From: RGIG3178 sp942492795
GTDB lineage: Bacteria; Bacillota; Clostridia; Christensenellales; QAND01
DNA: 64,000 nt
NCBI GenBank assembly: GCA_942492795.1
Contig: OW818639.1
Location: forward strand, 434,001-498,000
Reading direction: 5' to 3'
Shown: positions 1 through 7,747 of the stretch, in pieces
Layout of the letters: each line of letters opens with the position of its first letter
How positions within the stretch are numbered: position 1 is the first letter of the stretch
Made by a program: the position numbers and the translations under genes
The notes under the pieces: generated by a model
Told to the model about the DNA's origin: nothing
The model's database searches: none
What the model saw: only the letters and a program-made list of their open reading frames with translations

Positions 1-370
1 GCATCCCAGAAAACAGGATCTTCTGGGTGCGGTTGAGGTAACCGGCAAAGCTGTGGTCACCTCCGGCGACTACGAACGATTCTTTATCAACAGCGAAGGC
101 AAACGGTTCCATCATATTCTGAATCCGCTCACAGGGTATCCGGCCGAATCGGGGCTCATCAGCGTGACGGTTATCGCTCAGAGCGCAATGACCGCCGACG
201 CATTGTCCACCGCCGTGTTTGTCGCCGGTTTACAGAGGGGACTTGATATTCTCGGCAATTATCCGCAGGCAGAGGCGGTTCTCATAACGGCTGATCTTAA
301 GGTCTTTGCCACCAAAGGTTTGAAGGCGCGCTTCCAAACAGCCAACGGCATACATGCAATTTCTATATAG
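1..370 (+). CDS. apbE: FAD:protein FMN transferase (ApbE family), C-terminal part
   Basis: The gene enters from the left edge; the frame is open from base 2 and ends at the stop at 368-370, giving 122 visible residues. They carry the C-terminal half of the ApbE fold: the SGDYERFF segment, the HHILNPLTGYP segment and the ADALSTAVFVAG segment that contributes magnesium and flavin binding in this family. ApbE enzymes move FMN from FAD onto a threonine or serine of exported flavoproteins. The next gene, 18 bases downstream, encodes a protein with exactly such an acceptor motif, so it is the likely substrate. The N-terminus and any signal peptide lie outside the window. Confidence 0.88.
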   Translation, partial: HPRKQDLLGAVEVTGKAVVTSGDYERFFINSEGKRFHHILNPLTGYPAESGLISVTVIAQSAMTADALSTAVFVAGLQRGLDILGNYPQAEAVLITADLKVFATKGLKARFQTANGIHAISI

Positions 371-388
371 GAGAGGAATGAACGCATC

Positions 389-847
389 ATGAACAATGTC
401 AAAAAAAGAAAGGGGCAAAAAAAAGTGCTGGTCGTAATTCTGTCCATTGTCGGTGTGATCGGATTGGTAATGGCGGGGGGGATCGTCTTCACCGCACCGG
501 GACGGGCTGAACTCCAAAACATTTCAATCGGAGCGGTGGATTTTGGGCAGCTGCGCGACGGCGTCTATACGGGAGAATATCGCGGGTCCAAAGACACGTT
601 TCGCAACGCTGCGGTTCAGGTAACGATCGAGTCGGGAGCCGTTACGCAAATCAAGGTAACGGAAGGAATGTTGGCCAACGAAAAGCAAATGACCGAAATC
701 CGAGGGGGCCTTTCGATCAACAATTTGTTTGACGAGGTGACCGAAGCCAAGTCCCTAAAGGTGGATATTATCAGCGGCGCGACGCTGACATGCAATGCCC
801 ATTTAAAAGCGCTGGAAAACGCCTTGAAACAGGCTGAAATCAATTAA
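389..847 (+). CDS. Membrane-anchored FMN-binding domain protein
   Basis: A 152-residue protein with a basic N-terminus, one membrane helix at about residues 12-33, and an extracytoplasmic FMN-binding domain of the RnfG/NqrC C-terminal type. The acceptor motif SGAT is at residues 129-132, with Thr132 the predicted attachment site for FMN through a phosphoester bond. GAGAGG-like bases precede the ATG. It lies between the ApbE gene and a flavodoxin gene, so the three probably form one extracytoplasmic electron-transfer cassette. The redox partner is unknown. Domain call is firm; the physiological role is inferred. Confidence 0.85.
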   Translation: MNNVKKRKGQKKVLVVILSIVGVIGLVMAGGIVFTAPGRAELQNISIGAVDFGQLRDGVYTGEYRGSKDTFRNAAVQVTIESGAVTQIKVTEGMLANEKQMTEIRGGLSINNLFDEVTEAKSLKVDIISGATLTCNAHLKALENALKQAEIN

Positions 848-874
848 CGAAAAATGTTTGAAAGAAGGGTTACG

Positions 875-1297
875 ATGAGTCAAATAGCTGTTGTTTACGC
901 GACAAAGACAAAGCACTCCCAGAAGCTTGCGGAGGCAATCGGACTGGCGCTGCATGTCAGGGCTGAAAACGTAACGGCGAATCCCGCCCCCTTTCCATCG
1001 GATCTGTTGTTTCTTGTCGGGGGGATCTATGCGGGCAAAAGCAATCCCGCGCTGATCGATTATGTTATGAAGCTCAGCGCAGATCAGGTAAAAAAAGCGG
1101 TCGTTGTCACGTCGAGCGTGTCGACAACCAACAGAGGTCAAGCGGATATTCATGCTGTCTTGAAAGGCAAAGGCATTGAAGTGTTGGATGAAATCACATG
1201 TCCGGGAAGCTTTCTGTTTCTCAAGATGGGTCATCCCGACACAACGGAAATACAGAATGTGGCGGAGCGCGCGCAACAGATTGCGCAGCAACTATGA
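875..1297 (+). CDS. Flavodoxin-like protein
   Basis: A 140-residue protein that opens with IAVVYATKTKHSQKLAEAI, the flavodoxin P-loop that binds FMN phosphate. It continues with the alternating strand/helix pattern (LLFLVGGIYAGK, AVVVTSSVSTTN). I chose the ATG at 875 because GAAGGG sits 5 bases before it; an upstream in-frame ATG at 854 lacks a ribosome site. It is likely a soluble one- or two-electron carrier that could feed the membrane FMN protein encoded just upstream. A flavodoxin domain of an anaerobic nitric oxide or heme-related enzyme is less likely, given the small size. Confidence 0.75.
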   Translation: MSQIAVVYATKTKHSQKLAEAIGLALHVRAENVTANPAPFPSDLLFLVGGIYAGKSNPALIDYVMKLSADQVKKAVVVTSSVSTTNRGQADIHAVLKGKGIEVLDEITCPGSFLFLKMGHPDTTEIQNVAERAQQIAQQL

Positions 1298-1327
1298 TTT
1301 TCGGGAAAGAAAACCATACTCAGGCAT

Positions 1328-1361
1328 GCAAAATCCCCTGTCTTCTGACAGGGGATTTTGC
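1328..1361. terminator. Bidirectional terminator between convergent genes
   Basis: A perfect 15-base-pair inverted repeat with a TTCT loop and A/T-rich outer pairs. It ends the flavodoxin transcript and, on the other strand, the molybdopterin-domain lipoprotein transcript. Confidence 0.8.
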
Positions 1362-1402
1362 GTAGTGCACCGTTGGATATGTTCTGAATTTTCGCTTATG
1401 CT

Positions 1403-2071
1403 CTATTTCCCAACATCCGCTTCGTTGCTGTATCCGCTGCGCTCCCAAAAACCGAGATAGCTTGCGTCGCTGGAAAGTTCGATCTGCGAAACCCAGCGCG
1501 CCCATTTATAACCCAGCTTATCCTCTGCAACAACGATAAACGGGAAACCCATTTCGTCGGGCAGCGGCAAACCGTTTGCGCCGTAGGCCAGTATCAGCTG
1601 CCTGTCCAGGACGGTTTTTAAGGGCAACGATGTTGTATATCCGTCAACAGCATGAAAAATCAGCGTTGTGGCTTCCGGCCTTATACCGGCCAAATCCAGA
1701 AGGTCTTTTAAAAGAACCCCTTTCCAGAGGATGGTAGCATCCCATCCTTCAACACAATGCAGCGTTATCTTCCTCTCGTTTGCTTTGAGCGCAACGACGT
1801 CTTCATACCGGAGTTCTTTGGGCGTATTGACCAAGCCGTATATATTCAGCCTATACGAATCGATTTTAACGTGCTGTACGCCGCTGATCGAATTGTCTCT
1901 GGGTCCGATAGCCGGATCAAGTCTGGCGCCGCTGTACTCTTGTATCTCGTTTTCTCTATATCGCTTTTGCGTGGCTGTAGATGTCGTGTCGTTGCCACCC
2001 TTTTTTGCACAAGCACAGCCCATAACCAGCAACAGAAAAGCAATTATAGTCAGCACTATCTTCTTATTCAA
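1403..2071 (-). CDS. Lipoprotein with sulfite-oxidase-type molybdopterin domain
   Basis: A 222-residue protein. I take the TTG at 2071 as start: GGTGGAG lies 5 bases before it, and the product then begins with a compact lipoprotein signal (MNKKIVLTIIAFLLLVMGC, lipidated Cys19). An upstream in-frame GTG at 2128 has no ribosome site. Residues about 65-210 match the molybdopterin-binding fold of sulfite oxidases and YedY/MsrP. Cys106 in LHCVEGW is at the position of the molybdenum-ligating cysteine. The signal has no twin-arginine motif, which is odd because molybdoenzymes normally fold in the cytoplasm and leave through Tat. It may therefore have lost its cofactor and serve another role. It faces the flavin cassette convergently. 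Confidence 0.72.
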   Translation of the reverse strand: MNKKIVLTIIAFLLLVMGCACAKKGGNDTTSTATQKRYRENEIQEYSGARLDPAIGPRDNSISGVQHVKIDSYRLNIYGLVNTPKELRYEDVVALKANERKITLHCVEGWDATILWKGVLLKDLLDLAGIRPEATTLIFHAVDGYTTSLPLKTVLDRQLILAYGANGLPLPDEMGFPFIVVAEDKLGYKWARWVSQIELSSDASYLGFWERSGYSNEADVGK

Positions 2072-2404
2072 AAGCTTCTCCACCCTTGTTTTATATTTGC
2101 GCAGGATCAGATACGCATCCCTATCCACGAAACGCTGTCCGCGATCCCATTATAGCATATCCCAATGGCGTGCATTGGGCTGGCAATCGTTTGTCCATCG
2201 CATCCGCAAAGCATTGTTTCCATATTCCTGTAGCAATATTACGGGTTATTCTGGATTTACAATACTTTTACTCAATATTGACATGACGCATATTCTCCTC
2301 TAACCAAATGCTAGTATTATTCATTCTATATAGTAGCTGCTCAATGACGGTTTAATAATGTATAGCACAATATACATGTATTTGAATGCTTTAATGGAGA
2401 TAAA
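2072..2404. other. Intergenic, no gene seen
   Basis: A 333-base gap between divergent genes. The 270 bases nearest the regulator gene are AT-rich and presumably contain its promoter, but I see no clear -35/-10 pair, hairpin or conserved RNA. Confidence 0.5.
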
Positions 2405-2791
2405 ATGGAACAAAGTCAGAAAATTGTCGATCATAAACAGAATATGGACAAAGGTGCAGGCAATACATTCTTGCATTCAAAGTCCGCGGACAAAGTATCG
2501 GATTCGAATGTCACGATCTACGGTTTTGCTTTTGATGCAACGAAGTGCGAAGTAAAAAAAGATGGCAGAACAATCTTTCTTACCAAAAAGGAGTTTGCGC
2601 TGCTGGAATTTCTTTTTAAAAACCGCGGCGCAATGTTTACGCGCAGGGACTTGCTCTGTGAGATTTGGAGCAATGCACTCGTGGCTAAATGGCGAACCGT
2701 TGATTATCATGTCAAAACGCTAAGAAAAAAACTTTCAGACTTCGGAATCTGCATTGAAACGATTCGATGTTTTGGGTATAGGCTCAAATAG
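2405..2791 (+). CDS. Stand-alone winged-helix DNA-binding protein (OmpR/PhoB C-terminal type)
   Basis: A 128-residue protein. Residues about 38-127 form the winged-helix output domain of OmpR/PhoB regulators, with the typical LTKKEFALLEFLFKNRG, the helix before WRTVDYHVKTLRKKL (recognition helix) and the C-terminal wing RCFGYRLK. There is no receiver domain; the first 37 residues are polar and unmatched. GGAG precedes the ATG by 6 bases. It is probably a DNA-binding regulator that is not controlled by phosphorylation. No histidine kinase is adjacent, and its targets cannot be read from the sequence. Confidence 0.75.
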   Translation: MEQSQKIVDHKQNMDKGAGNTFLHSKSADKVSDSNVTIYGFAFDATKCEVKKDGRTIFLTKKEFALLEFLFKNRGAMFTRRDLLCEIWSNALVAKWRTVDYHVKTLRKKLSDFGICIETIRCFGYRLK

Positions 2792-2907
2792 GAACGTCTG
2801 CGAAATTGTGCATCGTTCAACAGGAGCAGCGTTCCCACGCAATTCCCCAAAAGTAACGAGGCTGCATGCGGTATGTATCGGGGAATCAGTTCACAATAAA
2901 GGACGCC

Positions 2908-3120
2908 CTATTGATGCTCTTGAAGATCATCAGCGCGTCCCTGTAGATTGTCGATGGAAACTTGAAAGTGGTCAGCCAATTGTTTCATCTTTGCATACGG
3001 CGGTGGATCGGAATCCCATGCTCGTATGCTGTTTTCTTTCCACCCGAAGTATAGCTCCAGGCTTTGGGGTGTTTCACAATTCTGGCTTGCCAGCCGTTTT
3101 ACCTTTTCATAGATAGACAT
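2908..3120 (-). CDS. Small Cro/C1-type helix-turn-helix protein
   Basis: A 70-residue protein with a very strong ribosome site (AAGGAGGG, 5 bases before ATG). The sequence IYEKVKRLASQ...SLELYFGWKENSIRAWD...MKQLADHFQVSIDNLQGR follows the five-helix Cro/C1 (XRE) fold, in the short form common in Firmicutes prophage-type repressors. Its last residues are hydrophilic. It probably binds DNA as a dimer; no phage gene or antitoxin partner is beside it, so it may be a lone remnant or a chromosomal regulator. Confidence 0.65.
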   Translation of the reverse strand: MSIYEKVKRLASQNCETPQSLELYFGWKENSIRAWDSDPPPYAKMKQLADHFQVSIDNLQGRADDLQEHQ

Positions 3121-3278
3121 CTTATCCCTCCTTTTGATCTTTATGAAAGTTTTAATAGGCTCTAAAGAGATTAAACCACGTACATGTAATGTCCAAATAA
3201 AGCATTCTTAAAGAAACGGATAAAGTTAAAGCGATAAACAGCTGTGCGGAGATTAAAAGGAGCCATGCAGAGAAATGA

Positions 3279-3308
3279 AAAATCCCCGGTCATATGATCG
3301 GGGATTTT
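3279..3308 (-). terminator. Terminator after the DMT transporter gene
   Basis: Inverted repeat AAAATCCCCG/CGGGGATTTT with a short AT-rich centre, 48 bases past the transporter stop. The flanking A/T runs would let it work in both directions. Confidence 0.75.
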
Positions 3309-3356
3309 AATCGGAGCACCGTTCCATGTGAATACAGCAGTATACGATGTTACCTG

Positions 3357-4307
3357 TCAGTTTACGACAGTTTGTATTTCAAGTTCGGCAGCAGCTTTTT
3401 TCGTCTTCCGTTTCGCTTCCAGATAGAAGAAGACGGCAAGTCCGCTGACCATTACAACGGTGCCTGCTATCGTCAGAAGGTTCGGAACCTCACCGCGCAG
3501 GAAGAAAGTTGTAAGGCCTGCAAAAAATGGTGCCAGCAGGTTGATTAAAGAGACATTGGTGGCAGGAATGTGTTTGAGCGCCCACACGGAAGCGCTTTGA
3601 CCCAATAGCGTACAGAACACGGAGAGTGCGATCAACCACACCCATGCCATAGGACTGAAAGGGCCAAAGGATTCGCCTGTGATCAGACAGGTGATAAACA
3701 GAAGGACGGCAGCAAATAAAAAGGTCATTCCCATCGTTGGCCAGAGTGAGAATTTCTCGCGAATGACGCCGGATACGATCAGATTCAAGCCGAACAGCAC
3801 AGCGCTGATCAAGATGATAACCATTCCGATGGGATTGTTGCTTTCGTCGGATACGCCGCCCCATGCGCATATTGCGACGCCAACAAGGCAGATTCCGACG
3901 CCAATAAGCGATTTTAAGGGTGTTTGTTTGCCAAGGAACAGATAACTGCCTACGATGACCCAAACAGGATTGGTACGCAGAAGTGCCGAAACCAAAAAGA
4001 CCGGTGAGAATGTTAGCGCAATCACCCAGAGTACCATGTTTGCGGCACGAAAGAAGCCCCCAAGGGATATGAGCATCAGATCGCGTTTGGTGACGCATTT
4101 TACTTCGGCGCGATAGCTCGGTTTTAAAGCAATCATGATCCAGATCACAACCGCGGAGATGGCAATGCGATAAAACGTGATGCTAACGCTGGTGAGGCCC
4201 AAATCCAGCAACTCTTTTAGCATCGGAGACGTAAAAGAAATGACAACCATACCAGCAATGATTACGGCGTACGTTATGAAACCACTCGGTTTCTTATGAT
4301 TCTCCAA
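3357..4307 (-). CDS. DMT-superfamily transporter with two EamA domains
   Basis: A 316-residue membrane protein with about ten hydrophobic helices in two homologous halves (residues about 10-150 and 160-300), the arrangement of EamA/RhaT-type drug and metabolite transporters. The start is a TTG with GGGGGA 8 bases upstream. Family members export amino acids, nucleobases or drugs; the substrate here cannot be told. The last residues (YLEAKRKTKKAA) are basic and cytoplasmic. A perfect 14-base palindrome lies about 27 bases upstream of the start and may be a regulator site. Confidence 0.8.
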   Translation of the reverse strand: MENHKKPSGFITYAVIIAGMVVISFTSPMLKELLDLGLTSVSITFYRIAISAVVIWIMIALKPSYRAEVKCVTKRDLMLISLGGFFRAANMVLWVIALTFSPVFLVSALLRTNPVWVIVGSYLFLGKQTPLKSLIGVGICLVGVAICAWGGVSDESNNPIGMVIILISAVLFGLNLIVSGVIREKFSLWPTMGMTFLFAAVLLFITCLITGESFGPFSPMAWVWLIALSVFCTLLGQSASVWALKHIPATNVSLINLLAPFFAGLTTFFLRGEVPNLLTIAGTVVMVSGLAVFFYLEAKRKTKKAAAELEIQTVVN

Positions 4308-4333
4308 TACGACAAATCCCCCTAAACTGCAGT

Positions 4334-4347
4334 GACCCTATAGGGTC
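4334..4347. promoter_or_regulatory. Perfect palindrome upstream of the DMT transporter
   Basis: GACCCTATAGGGTC is a perfect 14-base palindrome between the transporter start and the gap behind it. Its TATAGG half could double as a -10 element. A dimeric repressor or activator could bind here; the regulator is not identified. Confidence 0.45.
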
Positions 4348-4759
4348 TCCCGTGAGCAAAACTGCATGGAGTATATCGTATCGCATAGGCGGTGTCAATG
4401 CTCTGGGTCTGGCTTGAAACAATGGGATAAGAGAAACGATGCTGTATATTTTCGGGTTTTAAGCCCGCAATACGCTATTTCATGACATATAATCTCTTTC
4501 ATTATCGTTCAATGTAGAGCTGTATCGGGGTTGTTTAGCGTTATTCTGATTCATTGTCTGCCAATATCATGCAATACCGTCGGAGGGGTAGTGGAGGGAA
4601 AACGAGGAGTTATAATGGTCCTCCTCGTCCTCTTGTTCTTTTTTCACCCTTACTTCTTTGTCCCTATGTTTCGACGCATCCTGTTCAAGAAATCCAAAGA
4701 ATCATAACCTAGAAGAGTTGGATTCACACATCTCTTTATAATTTATGTCTTAATAATTC
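4348..4759. other. Intergenic with terminator-like hairpin and REP-end remnant
   Basis: No gene. At 4602-4628 an 8-base-pair stem (ACGAGGAG/CTCCTCGT) could terminate the lipoprotein gene transcribed from the right. Just before it, 4587-4598 reads GGTAGTGGAGGG, identical to the outer end of the REP-type repeats at 6451, 6488 and 7748, so a degraded copy probably lies here. Confidence 0.5.
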
Positions 4760-5929
4760 TTAATACAATCGTTCAGGCTTCCCTAACGTTTCTAGATTGA
4801 CTCTAAAGTAATTTTCCAGCATTGGTTTTCTGTTTTCATCAAATTCAAGAGAATAATATAGATAAGATCCGAATATGTTCTCTACTTTACATGGTGTCAT
4901 AATAACCGGTTGTTTTTCTTTTCCGTTCTCTTTTATACGATATACTATAAGACCTTTATCTTGCTTCTCAGCATAATAAATCCATTCGTTTAAAATATAT
5001 AGTATATATTTATCGATGAGAATGTCGATCGAAATTCGAGTTCTTTCAGTACCATTTTCTCTTATTTTATAAAATGAATTGGAGTCGTCAGAACGCATCT
5101 GCATTAATTTCGTGTCCGGATCATGCCAAATATTTATTGGTTTAAAATATAGCCAATTATTATCGACAGAAAACATATATCCAACAACATCATACATATA
5201 CATATTTACAGCGGTGCCATTGCTGTCCATGATCGATTTCGTATTCTTACTATCTAGTTGCCATTTTTGCATTTCTGCTGGCTTTTCTATCACACCTGTT
5301 TCCATATTTATACGGTATTCTACAGTAGTTAAATAATTCGATTCTGGTACAATTTGATTAAAATATAGCGAATGGTGATAAATTCTAATATCGCTAATGA
5401 GTCCGGTACCCTCATTTCCTGCTTCGTAAATCACCTCAACTTCTAATCCTTCCAGATTAGCATGCTTTATTTGCTGAATGTTATAATCTCCTTTATTTAC
5501 CTTCTCTACCCAGAATATTCCTGCCGGGCAGATAATATATGAGCTTATTTTCTTTAATATTATATCTAAATTTTGATTATTAATATCTATCCGACATAAG
5601 TTAGAAGATATATCTATAAAATACAACCAATGTTCATATGAACGAAAATCGCTTACTTCGCCCTTGTATATTAATGTTAAAGAACCATTTTCAAACCGAT
5701 AAATGCCTTTTTCTTTGTAATCTTCTTGTGTTGTGTGACTCTTTTGATAATTTATATATATCTTGCCCTCAATTTCAAGAACACTATAATAGTCGCTAAA
5801 ACTGTAATATGAAGTTATGTTCATTTTTGATATATCAAATTTCAAATTAGTACTTTTAATACATCCTATATTTATACATGTTATAAGTATACAGATTGAT
5901 AGATTTATAACTCGTTTTAGAGCAACCAT
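4760..5929 (-). CDS. Lipoprotein with DUF5050-like beta-propeller repeats
   Basis: A 389-residue protein. The N-terminus is a lipoprotein signal with lipobox INIGC (Cys at about residue 23). The rest is rich in short strands of the form YFI/LYFxxxIxRI-NxxN (for example WLYFIDISSNLCRIDINN, WLYFKPIN, WIYYAEKQDKGLIVYRIKENG), the pattern of DUF5050/LRP-like beta-propellers. It is anchored outside the cell and probably binds a ligand; no enzyme motif is visible. Coding sequence is strongly AT-rich compared with the core genes. Two relatives are at 6530 and 60283. Confidence 0.6.
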   Translation of the reverse strand: MVALKRVINLSICILITCINIGCIKSTNLKFDISKMNITSYYSFSDYYSVLEIEGKIYINYQKSHTTQEDYKEKGIYRFENGSLTLIYKGEVSDFRSYEHWLYFIDISSNLCRIDINNQNLDIILKKISSYIICPAGIFWVEKVNKGDYNIQQIKHANLEGLEVEVIYEAGNEGTGLISDIRIYHHSLYFNQIVPESNYLTTVEYRINMETGVIEKPAEMQKWQLDSKNTKSIMDSNGTAVNMYMYDVVGYMFSVDNNWLYFKPINIWHDPDTKLMQMRSDDSNSFYKIRENGTERTRISIDILIDKYILYILNEWIYYAEKQDKGLIVYRIKENGKEKQPVIMTPCKVENIFGSYLYYSLEFDENRKPMLENYFRVNLETLGKPERLY

Positions 5930-6116
5930 TTTTATTGCACCCCCGTTTGATAATATAGACTTGGCTCAGGTACATATCCAAGGAAACACAGAGACGATTC
6001 TTTTGTTTCACTTATGATCCTCGAATTTTCCCTAAACCAGAATGCCCTTCTCTTTACTTTATAATAGTATACCACGATACTGTTTTGAAACAATCTTTCA
6101 TATATTTCGCAATAAC

Positions 6117-6146
6117 AAAAGAAGCCCTCTTGCGAGGACTTCTTTT
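6117..6146 (-). terminator. Terminator copy next to tRNA-Met fragment
   Basis: AAAAGAAG...CTTCTTTT hairpin with a TTGC loop, directly after the CCA end of the tRNA-Met 3' fragment. The same hairpin follows the broken tRNA copy at 8386-8415, and a variant follows the intact gene at 10269-10294. Confidence 0.7.
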
Positions 6147-6147
6147 C

Positions 6148-6185
6148 TGGTAGCGGCGATCCGATTCGAACGGATGACAGGCCGG
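6148..6185 (-). pseudogene. 3' fragment of tRNA-Met
   Basis: The 38 bases match the 3' end of the tRNA-Met gene at 10298-10374 exactly: CCA, the acceptor 3' strand, the whole T arm and part of the anticodon stem. The match stops where a REP-type repeat begins; the 5' half is missing. It may be an attachment-site scar or a gene cut by the neighbouring element. Confidence 0.8.
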
Positions 6186-6219
6186 AACCAAGGGGACAGG
6201 TTCCTTGGTCCATACCGGC

Positions 6220-6370
6220 TTATGCCCTTATACTGCTTGATCGTTTGAAACAGCTTCTCTTTGTCTTCGTCATCCTCAAAGATATTCTGTCGGTTGATCC
6301 CTCTAAGCATTATATGGTAAATACCGCTCTTACTCTTTTCTCTCGCCTTTCTGGGCATTTCAATCACCAA
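6220..6370 (-). pseudogene. Truncated REP-associated tyrosine transposase (RAYT, Y1/IS200-like)
   Basis: About 48 codons survive: MPRKAREKSKSGIYHIMLRG...RQNIFEDDEDKEKLFQTIKQYK, a typical N-terminus of the Y1_Tnp RAYT family. It lacks the HUH metal-binding and catalytic tyrosine region. After the 48th codon the sequence jumps to the bases that encode the last codon and stop in element 2, but in another frame. The reading frame therefore runs on through the REP and the tRNA fragment; those extra residues are not real protein. Family length is about 130-330 residues. Confidence 0.75.
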
Positions 6371-6450
6371 ACAGTATTATACCATATTCATATAGGTAGT
6401 GCATTTTGATAATATAATCCACAGATCTATTAACTTCTGTCTTTAAATAT

Positions 6451-6487
6451 GGTAGTGGAGAGCCAAGGACCTGTCCCCGTGGTTTTT
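6451..6487 (-). repeat. REP-type repeat, tandem copy 1
   Basis: A 37-base unit starting GGTAGTGGAG and containing CCTGTCCCCGTGGTT. It is repeated immediately to the right with two differences and once more at 7748-7784. Confidence 0.75.
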
Positions 6488-6524
6488 GGTAGTGGAGGGC
6501 CAAGGGACCTGTCCCCGTGGTTTT
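6488..6524 (-). repeat. REP-type repeat, tandem copy 2
   Basis: Direct tandem copy of the unit at 6451, ending 5 bases before the stop codon of the next lipoprotein gene. It forms the right end of element 1. Confidence 0.75.
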
Positions 6525-6529
6525 CCCTA

Positions 6530-7462
6530 TTATATTAGCTTATTATATATTCCACTATTATCAATTCTATATATTTCATTATTTCTATTCTTTACATATA
6601 CAAAGTTACCATTATTCTGTATTACAGACAAACTTGCTAAGTCAGTAAATGTTTGTATATCGCTCCCATCCTCATGCATTTTATACAATTTGTTATCTTC
6701 AGGATTAATAAATAAGAGCCATTCATTTACTAAACACATTTCCATGTTTTGTGGTTTAAAAGTTATAATATCTTGATCGCCCGTTCCATCTTCCTTAAAC
6801 TTTTTCAATTTATAATCGTAAAACAACGTTGCTTCTTTAGTCAGCTTAATTTCTAGTGAAATATAATATATCCATCCATCCTTAAATCCTATAATCTTAC
6901 CAAAAGGTGCTATTTGAACAGCATCCCCTGTTTTTGTATTTATGCGATAATACTTATCCCCTTTTCCCAAGGTTTCTGGTACAGTATCACATATGTAGAC
7001 GTAGTCTTTGAATGCTGAAAGTATCAGCGTAACATTATGCAATTTATATAATTCTATCTTTCCAGATCCATCTAGATTTATTCGGCATAACATATTGTTA
7101 CTTTTGTCGACATAAAATATATAATCAGTATACGCCAATGCTTGTTGGCAATCTTTCAGAATAATTTCTTTTAAATTATTCTGAATATTATATCTAATAA
7201 AATTTGAACTATAGTCAATATAATATATGCATTTTTCTCCAAGATAGAATTTCGCTTTTATATCATCAGAAATTAGTTTTTTGTTTTTTTCATTTATACA
7301 ATATATACCATCATTCAATAAGTATACATTGCCATCCTTTTCATATACCCATCCAATAGAATTAATATAATCTCCTACAATTTTATCTTTATTCAAACCG
7401 CATGATACTAATATCATACTAATTATCATAATTATACATATGATCCTGGTTTTATATTTCAT
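6530..7462 (-). CDS. Lipoprotein with DUF5050-like beta-propeller repeats
   Basis: A 310-residue protein starting at the third in-frame ATG (7462), because AAAGGA lies 9 bases before it and the product then opens with a clean lipoprotein signal (MKYKTRIICIIMIISMILVSC, lipidated Cys21). An upstream ATG at 7480 is the alternative. Repeated strands such as KCIYYIDYSSNFIRYN, YIFYVDKSNNMLCRINLDG and WLLFINPEDNKLYKMHEDG match DUF5050-type propeller blades. It is a paralogue of the genes at 4760 and 60283. Very AT-rich, and bracketed by two REP-flanked elements, which points to an accessory origin. Function unknown; probably sensing or binding at the cell surface. Confidence 0.6.
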   Translation of the reverse strand: MKYKTRIICIIMIISMILVSCGLNKDKIVGDYINSIGWVYEKDGNVYLLNDGIYCINEKNKKLISDDIKAKFYLGEKCIYYIDYSSNFIRYNIQNNLKEIILKDCQQALAYTDYIFYVDKSNNMLCRINLDGSGKIELYKLHNVTLILSAFKDYVYICDTVPETLGKGDKYYRINTKTGDAVQIAPFGKIIGFKDGWIYYISLEIKLTKEATLFYDYKLKKFKEDGTGDQDIITFKPQNMEMCLVNEWLLFINPEDNKLYKMHEDGSDIQTFTDLASLSVIQNNGNFVYVKNRNNEIYRIDNSGIYNKLI

Positions 7463-7540
7463 GTATGTCATTCCTTTCATCTGTTATGACCATGGGAAAC
7501 TTCCTACGCAAAGAACCAAGGGGACAGGTTCCTTGGTCCA

Positions 7541-7657
7541 TTATGCCCTATCGATCAATCTCCTGGATAGTCCTGTTATCCTCGAAAGCTGCCTTATCGT
7601 TATCCCATTGATCTGCTCATCGACTTTAGAATACTGTCCCTTTTACCGTCTGGGCAT
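7541..7657 (-). pseudogene. RAYT transposase remnant (first and last codons only)
   Basis: Starts MPRR, then an in-frame TAA. It continues in the same frame as DEQINGITIRQLSRITGLSR, the C-terminal helix-turn-helix segment seen at the end of RAYT proteins, and stops at TAA just before the REP hairpin. Everything between, including the catalytic core, is deleted. Confidence 0.65.
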
Positions 7658-7747
7658 TTCAATCATCAAACAGTATTATACCATATTCACGCAGGTAGTG
7701 CATTTTGATAACATAATCTACAGATCTATTAACTTCTGTCTTTATAT

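Larger units (their letters stand above)
6184..6524 (-). mobile_element. REP-flanked, internally deleted RAYT element 1
   Basis: A hairpin-forming repeat at 6184-6212 (ACCAAGG...CCTTGGT) and inverted relatives at 6451-6524 flank a truncated RAYT transposase gene and its untranslated leader. The leader (about 6364-6455) is nearly identical to 7664-7750 in element 2. REP-associated tyrosine transposases mobilise such repeats through single-stranded intermediates. Here the enzyme is broken, so movement would need a full-length enzyme encoded elsewhere. Confidence 0.65.

Noticed and set aside
2908..3120. Toxin-antitoxin pair with the small HTH protein
   Set aside because: No second small gene is adjacent on the same strand.
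4334..4347. MerR-family operator with 19-base spacer
   Set aside because: The palindrome is short and no matching -35 lies at the needed distance, so I list it just as a palindrome.
6098..6219. Extension of the transposase reading frame through the REP and tRNA fragment
   Set aside because: The residues arise from reading a tRNA gene and terminator; the real homologous part ends near 6220.
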